Shown piece by piece: positions 11,479-20,881 of a stretch of 64,000 nucleotides of DNA. The DNA lies in the NCBI GenBank assembly GCA_022709905.1, contig JAKLHY010000013.1, positions 1-64,000 of the forward strand, read 5' to 3'. The notes under the pieces were generated by a model. That model did no database searches. It had not been told where the DNA came from and worked only from the letters and a program-made list of their open reading frames with translations. The DNA comes from Verrucomicrobiota bacterium. Its GTDB lineage: Bacteria; Verrucomicrobiota; Verrucomicrobiia; Limisphaerales; UBA1319. The translations under genes were made by a program, and so were the position numbers. Numbering within the stretch: position 1 is the first letter of the stretch; every line of letters starts with the position of its first letter.

Positions 11479-13218
11479 ATGATGAAATCCATCCTCCTGC
11501 TGATCTGCGCGTCGGGGCTTGTCAGCGCCGCCGTCCCGGGTTTTGAATCCGCCGCGCCCTCGCCCTTATCCACCTTTTTTGTGCCTCCGGCGCGACTCCT
11601 GTGGCAAAGCGAATCGGGAGTGGCCAATGCGGGGTCGTTGCTTCGGTCTCATGCGGGGCAAGCGGTCCTGAAAGAACCGCAACCGCCTTGCGTATTGGCG
11701 GCTTCCTCCGGGGCTTCGGCGGGAGTGTTGCTGGATTTCGGCAAGGAGATTCAGGGTTATCTCGAATTATTTACTCCCATGACGGCCAGCAAGGATCCTG
11801 TCCGCGTTCGGGTGCGATTCGGGGAGAGCGCGACAGAGGCCATGGCCGAGCTTGGGGGGAAACAAAACGCGCAGAACGACCACGCCTTGCGCGACCAGAT
11901 CGTGACCTTGCCGTGGCTCGGCAAAATCACTGTTGGGCCGAGCGGATTTCGATTTGCGCGGATTGACGCGGTCGATCCGGCTCATCCCGCGCAGATCAGC
12001 CAGGTGCGGGCGGTGCTTCAGATCCGGGACATTCCCTATATTGGCTCGTTCCGGTGTGATGACAATCGCCTGAATCGGATCTGGGAGGTTGGCGCCTATA
12101 CCGTCCATCTGAACATGCAGGATTACCTTTGGGACGGCATCAAGCGCGACCGGCTGATCTGGTTGGGGGACATGCATCCCGAGGTCAGCACGATTCAGGC
12201 CGTGTTCGGGTTCAACGAGGTCGTGCCGCGTTCGCTCGATTTGACCCGTGACATCACGCCGGTGACCGAATGGATGAATGGCATTTCGAGTTACTCGATG
12301 TGGTGGGTCCTCATCCATGAAGACCTATGGATGCACCAGGGCAATCGCGAGTATCTGGCGGCGCAACAAGGTTACCTGACACCGTTGCTCAAGCGCCTGG
12401 CCAATCTCGTGGGGCCCGATGGCAGGGAGCGAATTGATGGCTTGCGGTTCCTCGACTGGCCGAGCTCGCCAAACCAACAGGGCGTGACCGCCGGCCTGCA
12501 AGGTTTGTTGGTGATGACCCTGGAAAGCGGCGCGCGGCTGATGACAGTTCTGGGCGACTCGGAAACCGCGAAGATTTGTTCCGAGGCTGCCGCGCGGGGA
12601 CGGCGGGTGGCGCCTGACGTGAACGGTTCCAAGTCCGGCGCGGCGCTGCTGTCGCTGGCAGGGATGCTGGATGCGAGGCAGACCGCCGAGAAAGTGCTGA
12701 AGGCCGGCGGACCGAAGGGGGTATCGACCTTCTACGGGTTTTACGTGCTTCAAGCTCTGGCAAAGTCGGGCGACGTCGAGACGGCGCTGGATTTCATCCG
12801 GACTTACTGGGGGGCGATGCTGGATCTGGGCGCGACGACGTTTTGGGAGGATTTCAACCTCGAGTGGACGCACAACGTGGCGCGCATCGACGAGTTGGCG
12901 CCGCCCGGCAAGAAGGACGTGCACGGCGACTTTGGCGCGTACTGCTACGAAGGTTTCCGCCATAGTCTTTGTCATGGCTGGGCAAGCGGTCCCACAGCCT
13001 GGCTCAGCCAGAATGTGCTTGGGATCAAACCGCTGGCTCCGGGATGCAAACGGGTCCGAGTGACCCCGCAGTTGGGCAATCTGAAATGGGCCGAGGGGGC
13101 TTATCCCACTCCGGAAGGACCGATCCGAGTTCGGCATGAACGCAAACCAGACGGTTCTGTGGCCTCGAAGATTGACGCGCCACCGGGAATCACGATCGAA
13201 TCCCCGTCTCAGCCATGA
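11479..13218 (+). CDS. GH78-like alpha-L-rhamnosidase, secreted
   Basis: The 579-residue product carries a signal peptide (MMKSILLLICASGLVSAA) and an (alpha/alpha)6-barrel enzyme of the GH78 type. Visible signatures are IGSFRCDDNRLNRIWEVGAYTVHLNMQDY, the motif DGIKRDRLIWLGDMHPE matching the DxxxRxxxxWxGD block of alpha-L-rhamnosidases, FWEDFNLEW, and the C-terminal LSQNVLGIKPLAPGCKRVRVTPQLGNL, which is typical of the closing beta-sandwich. It is somewhat shorter than classical GH78 enzymes, lacking extra N-terminal modules. The gene starts 38 bases after the VIT gene; the next gene's ATG overlaps its stop (ATGA, 13215-13218), so those two are coupled. Removal of terminal rhamnose from polysaccharides is inferred from the family. 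Confidence 0.85.
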   Translation: MMKSILLLICASGLVSAAVPGFESAAPSPLSTFFVPPARLLWQSESGVANAGSLLRSHAGQAVLKEPQPPCVLAASSGASAGVLLDFGKEIQGYLELFTPMTASKDPVRVRVRFGESATEAMAELGGKQNAQNDHALRDQIVTLPWLGKITVGPSGFRFARIDAVDPAHPAQISQVRAVLQIRDIPYIGSFRCDDNRLNRIWEVGAYTVHLNMQDYLWDGIKRDRLIWLGDMHPEVSTIQAVFGFNEVVPRSLDLTRDITPVTEWMNGISSYSMWWVLIHEDLWMHQGNREYLAAQQGYLTPLLKRLANLVGPDGRERIDGLRFLDWPSSPNQQGVTAGLQGLLVMTLESGARLMTVLGDSETAKICSEAAARGRRVAPDVNGSKSGAALLSLAGMLDARQTAEKVLKAGGPKGVSTFYGFYVLQALAKSGDVETALDFIRTYWGAMLDLGATTFWEDFNLEWTHNVARIDELAPPGKKDVHGDFGAYCYEGFRHSLCHGWASGPTAWLSQNVLGIKPLAPGCKRVRVTPQLGNLKWAEGAYPTPEGPIRVRHERKPDGSVASKIDAPPGITIESPSQP

Positions 13219-15365
13219 GCGCCCACAGACGGACAATTCCGGCGGGGATTATCCTGGCCCTAGTGGTTTGGTCCCAGGCGAACATTTCAGCGGGCGAAGC
13301 CCCAGCGTGGAAGACGAATATCCTGAGCGGTCCGATTCGGGCGTTCTGCTCGGACTTCAACTGGGGGTCGGGGGGGCCGAATGGATTCGCCCGGCCCGGG
13401 CTCTGGGCTGATGCGGATCCCGCCGAGCACATCTTTTGGTACGAGCAACTTGGCTGCAATGTGATCCAAACCTTTGCTGTGTCATGCAACGGCTATGCCT
13501 GGTACAAAGGCGGTTGTGTCCCGGAGCAGCCCGGGCTGAAACACGATTTTCTCACCGACATGGTTCGATTGGGCCACCAAAAGAAGCTGCTGGTGGCTGG
13601 CTACTTTTGCATCGGCGCCAATACCCGATGGGGACAGGAGCACCCCCACCTCAGCTACGGTATTCCGAGCGCCTATCACTTGCCTTTGACGGACGAATAC
13701 CTGGATGACCTCGGTGCGGCCATAGAAGACGCCCTGCTGAAAACTGGCATGGACGGGTTTATGATTGACTGGGTTTGGTGCCCGACCGATGCGGTTCGTC
13801 AGGAGGCCAATGGCGGTCGGTGGCTCGATGCCGAAAAGCGGTTGTTCGAAAAATTACTCGGTAAGCCTTTTCCCGGAGAGAACCAGCTCAGCGCAGCCGA
13901 CCGTCTGGACTACGAGCGCAAGGCCATTGACCGTTGCTGGGCGCGCATCCGCAACGCCGCCAAGCGTGTCCGACCGGACTGCGTGATTTGGCTTTCCTGT
14001 AACCTGATCCGCGATCCATCCATCGTGGGTTCGGCAATGTTAAGGGAGGTGGATTGGGTCATGGACGAATCCGGAACACCTGAGGCCATGAAAGAGACTG
14101 CCCCTATGTTTGGAGAGCGAACCCGGCAAGTCCTCTGCCTGGCGGGTTGGGGTGATCGTCACAAAACGCGCGAGCTGCTTGCGGATTCAACTTTGGCCGC
14201 TTATGGCATTTATGGCTTTAGCAAACCCGAGTCTGAATTCCGATCTCTCCCAATGCCGATCCCGGTATTTTTGAGCCGGCCGATTGAGACGTTTCAGGGC
14301 ATCGATCGCAATATCGCCGCCATGGCCAGGCACTTTAACCACCGGCCGCCGGATTTTGTTGCCACCTCCGCCCAGGGAATTGGCGGCGGAAACGGGGCAG
14401 GGGATGCCAGCGTGATGGTGCTCCAAGGCAAGACAGGGATGGGCGTCGGGAAACATGTGGTGTTCGTCAGCGGAGACGAGGAATATCGTTCCGAGGAATC
14501 GCTCCCGATGCTGGCTCGAATTCTTGCCGGCCGGCACGGATTCAAATGCACGGTGCTCTTTGCGATCCATAAGCAGACGGGCGTGATCGATCCGAATACC
14601 GTTGATAACATTCCCGGTCTTGAGGCTTTGGAGACCGCCGATCTGATGGTTATTTGCACTCGGTTTCGAGAGCTTCCAGACGAGCAGATGCGGCATGTCG
14701 ACGCTTTTCTCCAATCCGGCAGGCCCGTGGTTGGGATTCGCCCGGCTGTCGTGGCTTTTCGCAACAAGCAAGGGAGCGCGTTCTTCAAATACAGCTCCGA
14801 CAACAAGTCCCGGGATTACACCGATGGTTTTGGCCAACAGGTGCTCGGCTCGACCTGGATTTCGCATCACGGTGTTCATGGCAAGGAGAGCACGCGGGGG
14901 GTGCTGGTTGAGTCCATGAAATCGCATCCCATTCTGTGCGGGGTCGGCCGCATGTGGGGGCCGACGGATGTCTATACCCTTCGCACTCCGATTCCGGATA
15001 ATGGCCAGGTGCTCGTCATGGGTTACGTAATACGGGGCATGTCGCCTGACGATGATCCCAGTGACAAACCACCCATGCCGATGGCTTGGACAAAGTCCTA
15101 TTCCAGCCCGAAAGGCCATGGCCGTGTTTTTATGACCACGATGGGCGCGAGCCAGGATTTTGCCGATCCGAACTTCCGTCGTTTGGTGGTGAATGCCTGT
15201 TTTTGGGCCGTCGGGCTTGAGGACCGGATTACGCCGCAGATCAACGTGAACGTGGTCGGCGATTACCAGCCATCCCCCTATGGTTTCGATCGGTATCGCA
15301 AAGGCATGAGGCCTGGTGTTCTAGCCGAGGAAGCCACTCAGGCGCTGAGCAAGCTAGTACCGTGA
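13215..15365 (+). CDS. Secreted fusion: glycosidase-like TIM barrel plus ThuA-like domain
   Basis: The 716-residue product has a signal peptide (hydrophobic residues about 9-20, cleavage near ISAGE). The first 400 or so residues read as a TIM barrel related to GH29/alpha-glycosidase-like folds: CSDFNWGSGGPNGF, GCNVIQTFAVSCNGYAW, a strand ending GFMIDWVWCP (near residue 190) and DCVIWLSCN. The part from about residue 415 is a ThuA-like (trehalose-utilisation, class I glutamine amidotransferase-like) domain: HVVFVSGDEEYRSEESLPMLARIL, LETADLMVICTRFRELPDEQ, GRPVVGIRPA and GHGRVFMTTMGAS. ThuA domains occur widely in Planctomycetes and Verrucomicrobiota next to sugar enzymes, often alone; the fusion is less usual. 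It is translationally coupled to the rhamnosidase-like gene. Confidence 0.8.
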   Translation: MSAHRRTIPAGIILALVVWSQANISAGEAPAWKTNILSGPIRAFCSDFNWGSGGPNGFARPGLWADADPAEHIFWYEQLGCNVIQTFAVSCNGYAWYKGGCVPEQPGLKHDFLTDMVRLGHQKKLLVAGYFCIGANTRWGQEHPHLSYGIPSAYHLPLTDEYLDDLGAAIEDALLKTGMDGFMIDWVWCPTDAVRQEANGGRWLDAEKRLFEKLLGKPFPGENQLSAADRLDYERKAIDRCWARIRNAAKRVRPDCVIWLSCNLIRDPSIVGSAMLREVDWVMDESGTPEAMKETAPMFGERTRQVLCLAGWGDRHKTRELLADSTLAAYGIYGFSKPESEFRSLPMPIPVFLSRPIETFQGIDRNIAAMARHFNHRPPDFVATSAQGIGGGNGAGDASVMVLQGKTGMGVGKHVVFVSGDEEYRSEESLPMLARILAGRHGFKCTVLFAIHKQTGVIDPNTVDNIPGLEALETADLMVICTRFRELPDEQMRHVDAFLQSGRPVVGIRPAVVAFRNKQGSAFFKYSSDNKSRDYTDGFGQQVLGSTWISHHGVHGKESTRGVLVESMKSHPILCGVGRMWGPTDVYTLRTPIPDNGQVLVMGYVIRGMSPDDDPSDKPPMPMAWTKSYSSPKGHGRVFMTTMGASQDFADPNFRRLVVNACFWAVGLEDRITPQINVNVVGDYQPSPYGFDRYRKGMRPGVLAEEATQALSKLVP

Positions 15366-15391
15366 TGCCGTTGGTCGGGGCAAGCTGGAGC

Positions 15392-15675
15392 GCGGGATTT
15401 ATCCCGCAGCGCCGGTTGTCACAATAATAACCCCGCGCCGGGTGCGGCAGGATTCGTCCCATCAGGGACAACCGATCATAGCCCACCGTTTCAACGATGG
15501 ATTCCGATGACGCCCCGTGCCCCCATCCCAAAGCCCCTCCAGGGGCGAAAGAAGATTCTGGGTTTATCTTGTGGCCTGAATGCAATCCTTGTCCCATGCC
15601 TCTCACCCGAGCTCTTGCGTCCCAGTCGGGACTCCTGATCCGGTCGTTCGGTCCCCCCAGCGATGAATCGCTGGG
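15392..15675 (+). repeat. Hairpin-array element, copy 2 (longest)
   Basis: Within the 607 bases between genes, at least six minimal-loop hairpins follow each other: GCGGGAT/ATCCCGC (15392-15407), GTCCC/GGGAC (15456-15469), CCACCGTT/AACGATGG with one mismatch (15483-15500), GCCCCT/AGGGGC (15533-15546), GTCCC/GGGAC (15619-15632) and CCCAGCGAT/ATCGCTGGG (15656-15675). The last 100 bases (15576-15675) match 30967-31066 at all but three positions. The array starts 26 bases after the stop of the barrel-ThuA gene, in the same orientation relative to transcription as the other copies. The remaining intergenic part (15676-15972) shows no gene that I can support. Confidence 0.8.
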
Positions 15676-15972
15676 TGATTTTCTAAGGATTTCAAGCCCC
15701 CCAGCGCGGGCTAATGGTATCGGGTCCATCTGGAGAAAGTGCGATTGGAGGCGTTGCGACTGAAAACTCCCAAATTTTAGGGATAGACAGGTCTCGACGC
15801 GACCTTACACTGCCCGAAAACGCGTGGTATCTACCTGGCTAATTACCCTTTATCTGGCGAGACATTCTGCTCGACTTTGCCGGGCTGGAGCAAATCGGCG
15901 GGCGCCTCCGGCGAACCGGATTGAGTTCCAATGGGAGGCAGTCAGGCGACCGCGACACAAGACACACAAGCT

Positions 15973-16911
15973 ATGAGCTATTATCATCGATGTATCTTCA
16001 CCGCGGCGGTCTGTTTGGCGTTCGGTCTCGGCGAGGTCCGCGGCGGCCTCATTATCACGAGTCTCCAGGGCAACGGACAATTGACATGGGCTGACCCGGA
16101 ACAAGGGAGCAACGCCCTTTATCGAATCGAGTGGGCATCCCACGTCAGTGGGCCATGGCAACGCGGATGGAGCGGCCTGGAATGGCTGCGGATGGGTGCC
16201 ACGAGCGGATCGGTAGCTGTTCCCATGCTGTTCCGTGTCGTCCGCGAGACTAGCACAACCGGGATTGTTGGCAGTTGGGGTTCGGGACGAGACGGTTTGA
16301 AAGCGTTCAGCACACTGACGTTCTATCCGGATGGACATTACATTCATTGGGCCAGTGGTCTCACCGCTGCCGGGGGAAAACCCGGGATCGAACTGGGAAC
16401 CTATGTTTATGATGCGGTTGGAAAAGTCCTGAAGGTAAGTTCGCTGAGGGACGACAACGGCGAGTGGGGATTGACCAAGGGACCGGAGCAGGCGCGCGAG
16501 GAACCGGCGCATCTCTTGGGCGACATTCTCCTGCTGGAGGCTCCGGGTGGAGGCTGGATGTCGCTCAGCCGGGTTCAGGAGCCAGAGATTCCCCTTGTGG
16601 GAGGATGGGGCGACGGCCGCAACCGCGACCGCAGCGGCTTCATGACCATCACTTTTTATCCCAACGGCTATTACATCCACTGGCAATCCCCGGATCCGGG
16701 ACATCCCGACACGAAGGAAGGAGTGGAGTACGGGATGTACGACTATGATGCGGCAGGCAAATATCTAACCGCGGTAGCTCTGCGGGATGACAATGGGACG
16801 ATGGGGTTGTGCGGCGATTCTGATGCAGCGATCGGAGGGGGGCGCTACGGTTTCGTGTTGACGATCGAGGGCGATGTGCTGGCCGAGTTCGATGCTGCCC
16901 GAGTACGATAG
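15973..16911 (+). CDS. Secreted protein with duplicated ~90-residue domain, unknown function
   Basis: I do not recognise this family. From ATG 15973 the product is 312 residues, with a signal peptide (MSYYHRCIFTAAVCLAFGLG, cleavage near VRGG). A short N-terminal beta-rich module (LTWADPEQGSNALYRIEWAS) resembles the pseudo-fibronectin strands common in verrucomicrobial secreted proteins. Then one domain occurs twice: GSWGSGRDGLKAFSTLTFYPDGHYIHW...VLKVSSLRDDNGEWGL and GGWGDGRNRDRSGFMTITFYPNGYYIHW...LTAVALRDDNGTMGL. The repeat resembles a small lipocalin-like or beta-barrel fold (inference). An in-frame ATG at 15931 would precede the signal peptide by 14 polar residues and is less likely. It is followed after 67 bases by the sensor kinase. 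Confidence 0.75.
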   Translation: MSYYHRCIFTAAVCLAFGLGEVRGGLIITSLQGNGQLTWADPEQGSNALYRIEWASHVSGPWQRGWSGLEWLRMGATSGSVAVPMLFRVVRETSTTGIVGSWGSGRDGLKAFSTLTFYPDGHYIHWASGLTAAGGKPGIELGTYVYDAVGKVLKVSSLRDDNGEWGLTKGPEQAREEPAHLLGDILLLEAPGGGWMSLSRVQEPEIPLVGGWGDGRNRDRSGFMTITFYPNGYYIHWQSPDPGHPDTKEGVEYGMYDYDAAGKYLTAVALRDDNGTMGLCGDSDAAIGGGRYGFVLTIEGDVLAEFDAARVR

Positions 16912-16964
16912 GAGCCACAACCCGCAAGCGCTTCAGGCTGCACGGATGTCGGAGCAGCGTTGAA

Positions 16965-16971
16965 AAGGAGG
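16965..16971 (+). promoter_or_regulatory. Strong ribosome binding site selecting a TTG start
   Basis: AAGGAGG lies 7 bases before the TTG at 16979 that opens the long kinase reading frame. The ATG at 16974 is in a different frame and meets a stop after two codons, so it cannot be the start. This makes TTG the best-supported initiation codon for the sensor kinase. Confidence 0.7.
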
Positions 16972-16978
16972 GGATGGT

Positions 16979-19900
16979 TTGAGTTGTGGAGATCGACTTT
17001 TTGCATCGGCGGTTAAGCTGACGTTGCCGACAAAACACATCTGGTTTTGGTGGGTGACAGCAGCCGGGATCCTTTCGGGCGCAGGACAAGCCGAAGACCT
17101 TATCCATCTCCGAACAGCCCGGACAGCAGAACACCTCATTTCTTATTGGACTAGCGAACATGGGCTGCCCCAAAATACGGTCACCTGCCTCGCGCAATCG
17201 CGGGACGGCTACCTCTGGCTTGGCACCCGTTATGGGCTGGCACGATTCGATGGCCTCCAACTCAAGGCATACGTCCAGGAACTGGGGGCCCTGGATCTCG
17301 GCTGTCTGGACATCCAGGGAGTGGTGGAGGATTCGCTGGGTGTGCTCTGGCTTCGAACGGCGGCTGGGCTTGTGACATACCGTCAGGGTCGGTTTACGCG
17401 GCAACCGGTTGATCAACTCCCGTTTTCCGGACCCATAATGGATATCGGCGCGAGCCGTGCGGGGGGGGTGTGGGTGGCGCGGCGTGAGGGATTATTCCAC
17501 CTGATCGGCAGCCAGGTCACTCGAACCTATGGCATAAAAACCGATCTGGGTTTGGATGCCGGGAGTGAAGGATGGTGGCTGTGCGCGGTTCGAGAAGATC
17601 GCCGCGGTCTGCTATGGATCGCCCTAACCGATGAGCGCGATGTAGAGTGGCGGCGGTTGGACCTGGTGACGCGTCGCGTTGAGACCCTGACGGATGTGGT
17701 GCCGGAAGCCAGCCCACGGGCCTGGGATTTGCTGGAGGATCGCCACGGTCGTTTGTGGGTGGCCCAGTCGTACGCCCTGATTTGTGCGGATCAAGGGCAT
17801 GTGCGCCGTTTCGATGCCACCCAGGCGTGGGGATCCGCTCGAGTCCTCCAGATGGTGGAAGATCAACGGGGTGAGGTTTGGGTGATCTCTGAGGGGGCTA
17901 CGCAAGTCCATCGGTTTTCAGACGGCATCCCTCTTAGTTACGGTGCTGCCGACGGGCTGTCGGCCCAGGATGATTTTCGCTGCCTGTTTGCCGATCGGGA
18001 GGGAAACGTCTGGGTGGGCACCGGTTCCAGGGGGGTCAATCGAATTCAGCCCCGGCAGCTTCTGGCGAGACTGGAAGGCAGTAGAACGATGATGGATGAA
18101 GTATACTCAGTCTCGCCTGGCCCGGATGGCGCCGTCTGGATGGCAACAAGCTATGGGCTGGTCATGGCGCGGGACGGGGCATTTCGAGTGATTCCGAGCA
18201 CCATAGACCAACCGGATGAAGGATGGGTCCTGAAGACTCGGCCAGTGCTGGCCGGGCGCGGTGGGGAGATTTGGATGGGCTTGGATGGCTTGGGCCTGGG
18301 TATGCTGAAAGGGAGTCAGTTTGAGCGCGCGGCCACACCAAACCTCCGCACGGAAGGGGTGAAACGCCAGGTTAACTCGCTTTTGGAGACACGTTCCGGG
18401 GACCTCTGGGCGGGCACCTCTGTGGGTTTGCTCCAGAGGCGGGGGAGCGAGTTTCGGCTCTGGACCACCCAGGACGGGCTTGCCGACAACCGGGTATTTG
18501 GCCTGGCCGAGGGCGCCGATGGCAGCCTTTGGATCGGAACTGAAAATGCCGGGATAATCCAGTTTCAGGAGGGCCGCTTTTCCAGGATTACACCTGACAA
18601 CGGACTGCTCCATCATCGAGCATGGCCGTTGCTGGCCGAGCCCGATGGAACCCTCTGGGTAGGAACCCCAATCGGATTGAACCGCATTCGCGGCAGCGAG
18701 GTGCGCGGGGTGACCATGCAGGATGGCCTCTATGATAGTCTGGCTTATTGCCTGATCGAGGATCGGCGAGGGGACTATTGGACCTTCGGCAACCGGGGTA
18801 TTTGGCGGGTGCGCAAGGCCGACCTGCATGCGGCAGCAGACGGTAGAGGAGGAGGGTTGAGTTGTGTGAGTTACGGCGAAAACGATGGGATGATCAGTGT
18901 GGAGGGAAACGGGGACCAGCAACCCAATGCGGCGCTTCTGCCGAATGGTGAGTTATGGTTTCCAACAACCCGGGGAGTTGTGATCGTCGACCCTGGCAAA
19001 CTCCAGGACAATCAGGTGCCACCCGGCGTGGTGATCGAGGAAGTCCGCATCGATGAAGAGATCGTCGTTCGCGACAGCGGGCGGGTGGGCGCGGACAAAG
19101 CAGTGACCGGAACCGAATCGGACCGGTTGCACCCATTGAGACTGGGGCCGGGACGAGCGCGGGTAGTGGAAATCCGGTTCACGGCCACCACCTTCATCGA
19201 GCCGGAGAAAGCGCGCTTTCGGTATCGACTGGTTGGGCACGATGTCGATTGGCGGCACGGAGGGAGGGAAAGGCTGGTATTCTATACGAACCTGTCTCCC
19301 GGGCATTACGCCTTCGAGGTCATGGCCTGCAATCAGCACGGTTATTGGAGCGTCGCTCCGGCTGTTTTCGCCTTTTCACTGGCTCCTAGGTTTTACCAGA
19401 GCACGGCCTTCCGCTGGGGATGCAGCGCGGCAATCGCCGGCGCGCTTGCGACTTGGCATCTGTGGCGGCGTCGCCGACGCCGGGAGCGCCAGCGGCAGCG
19501 CCACCAGGAATTGCTGCTGGACGAACGCAGCCGGATCGCCAAGGATCTGCATGATGAACTTGGCGCTAGCATGACGGGCATCGCCCTGCAGATGGAAGTC
19601 TGCACGAACCAATCGAGTCCTGAGGCGCTTCCCAAGCAGATCCGGGAGTTGGCGGGCGCGTTGCGGGCGTCCGCGGGACGCATGCGCGAGCTGGTGTGGA
19701 CGATCAATCCTGGCTGCGATACCCTCGAGTGTCTGTGTGCGCGCCTGGGGCAGTATGCGGAACAATACCTGCGGACGGCCGGGCTCCGTTGTCGGTTGGA
19801 TCTGCCGATGGAGGCGCCGGACTTCGAGGTCCCTGCCGAGGCGAGGCATCAGTTGCTTATGATTGTTAAAGAGGCGTTGACCAATATCGTCAAGCATGCC

Positions 19901-20212
19901 CAGGCAACGGAGGGGCTTCTTCAACTACAGTGGGATGATTCCTGTCTGCGGCTCACGGTAGCCGACAACGGCTGTGGGCTTCCCAAGGAAGGCCACTTCT
20001 GGATGATCGAAAATGCCAGAACTTCGGAAGCATCCCACCCCCGCGAGAACAACTCAATACGGGGGGGCGGTTTGGACAACATGGAGCAACGCGCCAAGTC
20101 TTTAGGAGGAACACTGCGGTTGATGGCGCGTCCCGGAGGGGGGACGCAGGTCATCTTGGAGTTCCCCTTGACGAAATTGAACCCGTTCAACGTCCCAAAA
20201 CACCATGCCTGA
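16979..20212 (+). CDS. Sensor histidine kinase with periplasmic two-component-regulator propeller
   Basis: The 1,077-residue protein has an N-terminal hydrophobic signal (about residues 16-32) and then a large beta-propeller built from Reg_prop-type repeats (GYLWLGTRYGLARFDG, GNVWVGTGSRGVNRI, GSLWIGTENAGIIQF) to about residue 700. A Y_Y_Y-type sandwich follows (RFRYRLVGHDVDW, LSPGHYAFEVMACNQHGYW), then a transmembrane helix near 810-830. The cytoplasmic part is a HisKA_3 dimerisation domain with phospho-accepting His858 (AKDLHDELGASM) and an HATPase with the N box (KEALTNIVKHAQA) and G boxes (VADNGCGL, GGGLDNMEQRAKSLGG). This architecture senses polysaccharide-derived ligands in Bacteroidota and relatives; the ligand is not evident here. 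The reading frame starts at TTG behind a strong binding site. It overlaps the response regulator gene by 8 bases. Confidence 0.92.
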   Translation: MSCGDRLFASAVKLTLPTKHIWFWWVTAAGILSGAGQAEDLIHLRTARTAEHLISYWTSEHGLPQNTVTCLAQSRDGYLWLGTRYGLARFDGLQLKAYVQELGALDLGCLDIQGVVEDSLGVLWLRTAAGLVTYRQGRFTRQPVDQLPFSGPIMDIGASRAGGVWVARREGLFHLIGSQVTRTYGIKTDLGLDAGSEGWWLCAVREDRRGLLWIALTDERDVEWRRLDLVTRRVETLTDVVPEASPRAWDLLEDRHGRLWVAQSYALICADQGHVRRFDATQAWGSARVLQMVEDQRGEVWVISEGATQVHRFSDGIPLSYGAADGLSAQDDFRCLFADREGNVWVGTGSRGVNRIQPRQLLARLEGSRTMMDEVYSVSPGPDGAVWMATSYGLVMARDGAFRVIPSTIDQPDEGWVLKTRPVLAGRGGEIWMGLDGLGLGMLKGSQFERAATPNLRTEGVKRQVNSLLETRSGDLWAGTSVGLLQRRGSEFRLWTTQDGLADNRVFGLAEGADGSLWIGTENAGIIQFQEGRFSRITPDNGLLHHRAWPLLAEPDGTLWVGTPIGLNRIRGSEVRGVTMQDGLYDSLAYCLIEDRRGDYWTFGNRGIWRVRKADLHAAADGRGGGLSCVSYGENDGMISVEGNGDQQPNAALLPNGELWFPTTRGVVIVDPGKLQDNQVPPGVVIEEVRIDEEIVVRDSGRVGADKAVTGTESDRLHPLRLGPGRARVVEIRFTATTFIEPEKARFRYRLVGHDVDWRHGGRERLVFYTNLSPGHYAFEVMACNQHGYWSVAPAVFAFSLAPRFYQSTAFRWGCSAAIAGALATWHLWRRRRRRERQRQRHQELLLDERSRIAKDLHDELGASMTGIALQMEVCTNQSSPEALPKQIRELAGALRASAGRMRELVWTINPGCDTLECLCARLGQYAEQYLRTAGLRCRLDLPMEAPDFEVPAEARHQLLMIVKEALTNIVKHAQATEGLLQLQWDDSCLRLTVADNGCGLPKEGHFWMIENARTSEASHPRENNSIRGGGLDNMEQRAKSLGGTLRLMARPGGGTQVILEFPLTKLNPFNVPKHHA

Positions 20213-20840
20213 GATCTCAGTTGCTATCGTCGAGGACAACGCCACGGCGCGGACCGGGCTGAAAATGCTGCTGGACAGTTCCCCGGGTTTTCGGTGCCTC
20301 TGGGCGGTAGGCAGCGCGGAGGAAGTCCTGCGTTGGAGTTCTGCGGACACGCCCGATGTGGTGCTCATGGACATTAATCTGCCCGGCAAGTCCGGCATTG
20401 AATGTGTCTGGGGTCTGAAAGAGCGTTTCCCCGGGACACACGTCATCATGCTGACGATCGAGGAGGACAGTCAATGCGTCTTTCAGTCGCTCGAGGCCGG
20501 CGCCAGCGGATACTTGGTGAAGGACTTGCCGCCGGAGCAGATCCTTCAGGCTATCCTCGAAGTTCAGCGCGGCGGGGCGCCAATGTCGAGCCAGATTGCC
20601 CGATTGCTGGTGCGGTCGTTCCATCGCCGCAGTCCGGCCCCGCGTGAGCAGGACAACCTGACGCCCCGAGAACAGCAAGTGCTCGAACTGGTGGCGAAAG
20701 GATATCGCACCAAGGAAGTTGCCGCCGAACTTGGCATCGGCGTGCAGACTGTGGAGACCCATCTGCGGAACACCTACGACAAGCTCCATGTTCGCTCGCG
20801 AGCTGCCGCCGTCGCACGATACCTGCGTGCGGCCCCCTGA
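20205..20840 (+). CDS. LuxR/NarL-family response regulator
   Basis: The 211-residue protein has a receiver domain (VAIVEDNATARTGLKMLL; phospho-acceptor Asp56 in VVLMDINLPGKSG; conserved MLTIEE and YLVKD with the lysine) and a C-terminal LuxR-type helix-turn-helix (LTPREQQVLELVAKGYRTKEVAAELGIG, VETHLRNTYDKL). This is the NarL/DegU pattern that pairs with HisKA_3 kinases. The start codon lies inside the end of the kinase gene (overlap 20205-20212), so the two form a cognate, translationally coupled pair. Targets are probably polysaccharide-utilisation genes nearby, but nothing in the sequence names them. Confidence 0.95.
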   Translation: MPEISVAIVEDNATARTGLKMLLDSSPGFRCLWAVGSAEEVLRWSSADTPDVVLMDINLPGKSGIECVWGLKERFPGTHVIMLTIEEDSQCVFQSLEAGASGYLVKDLPPEQILQAILEVQRGGAPMSSQIARLLVRSFHRRSPAPREQDNLTPREQQVLELVAKGYRTKEVAAELGIGVQTVETHLRNTYDKLHVRSRAAAVARYLRAAP

Positions 20841-20861
20841 CGACCTGCCCGCTGGAGGTCG
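20841..20861. terminator. Hairpin between convergent genes, possible bidirectional terminator
   Basis: CGACCT (20841-20846) and AGGTCG (20856-20861) form a 6-base-pair stem with a 9-base loop in the 41 bases between the response regulator stop and the convergent GLUG gene. There is no U-tract on either side, so the assignment is weak. Confidence 0.25.
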
Positions 20862-20881
20862 GTTGAACAATCCAACCATGA

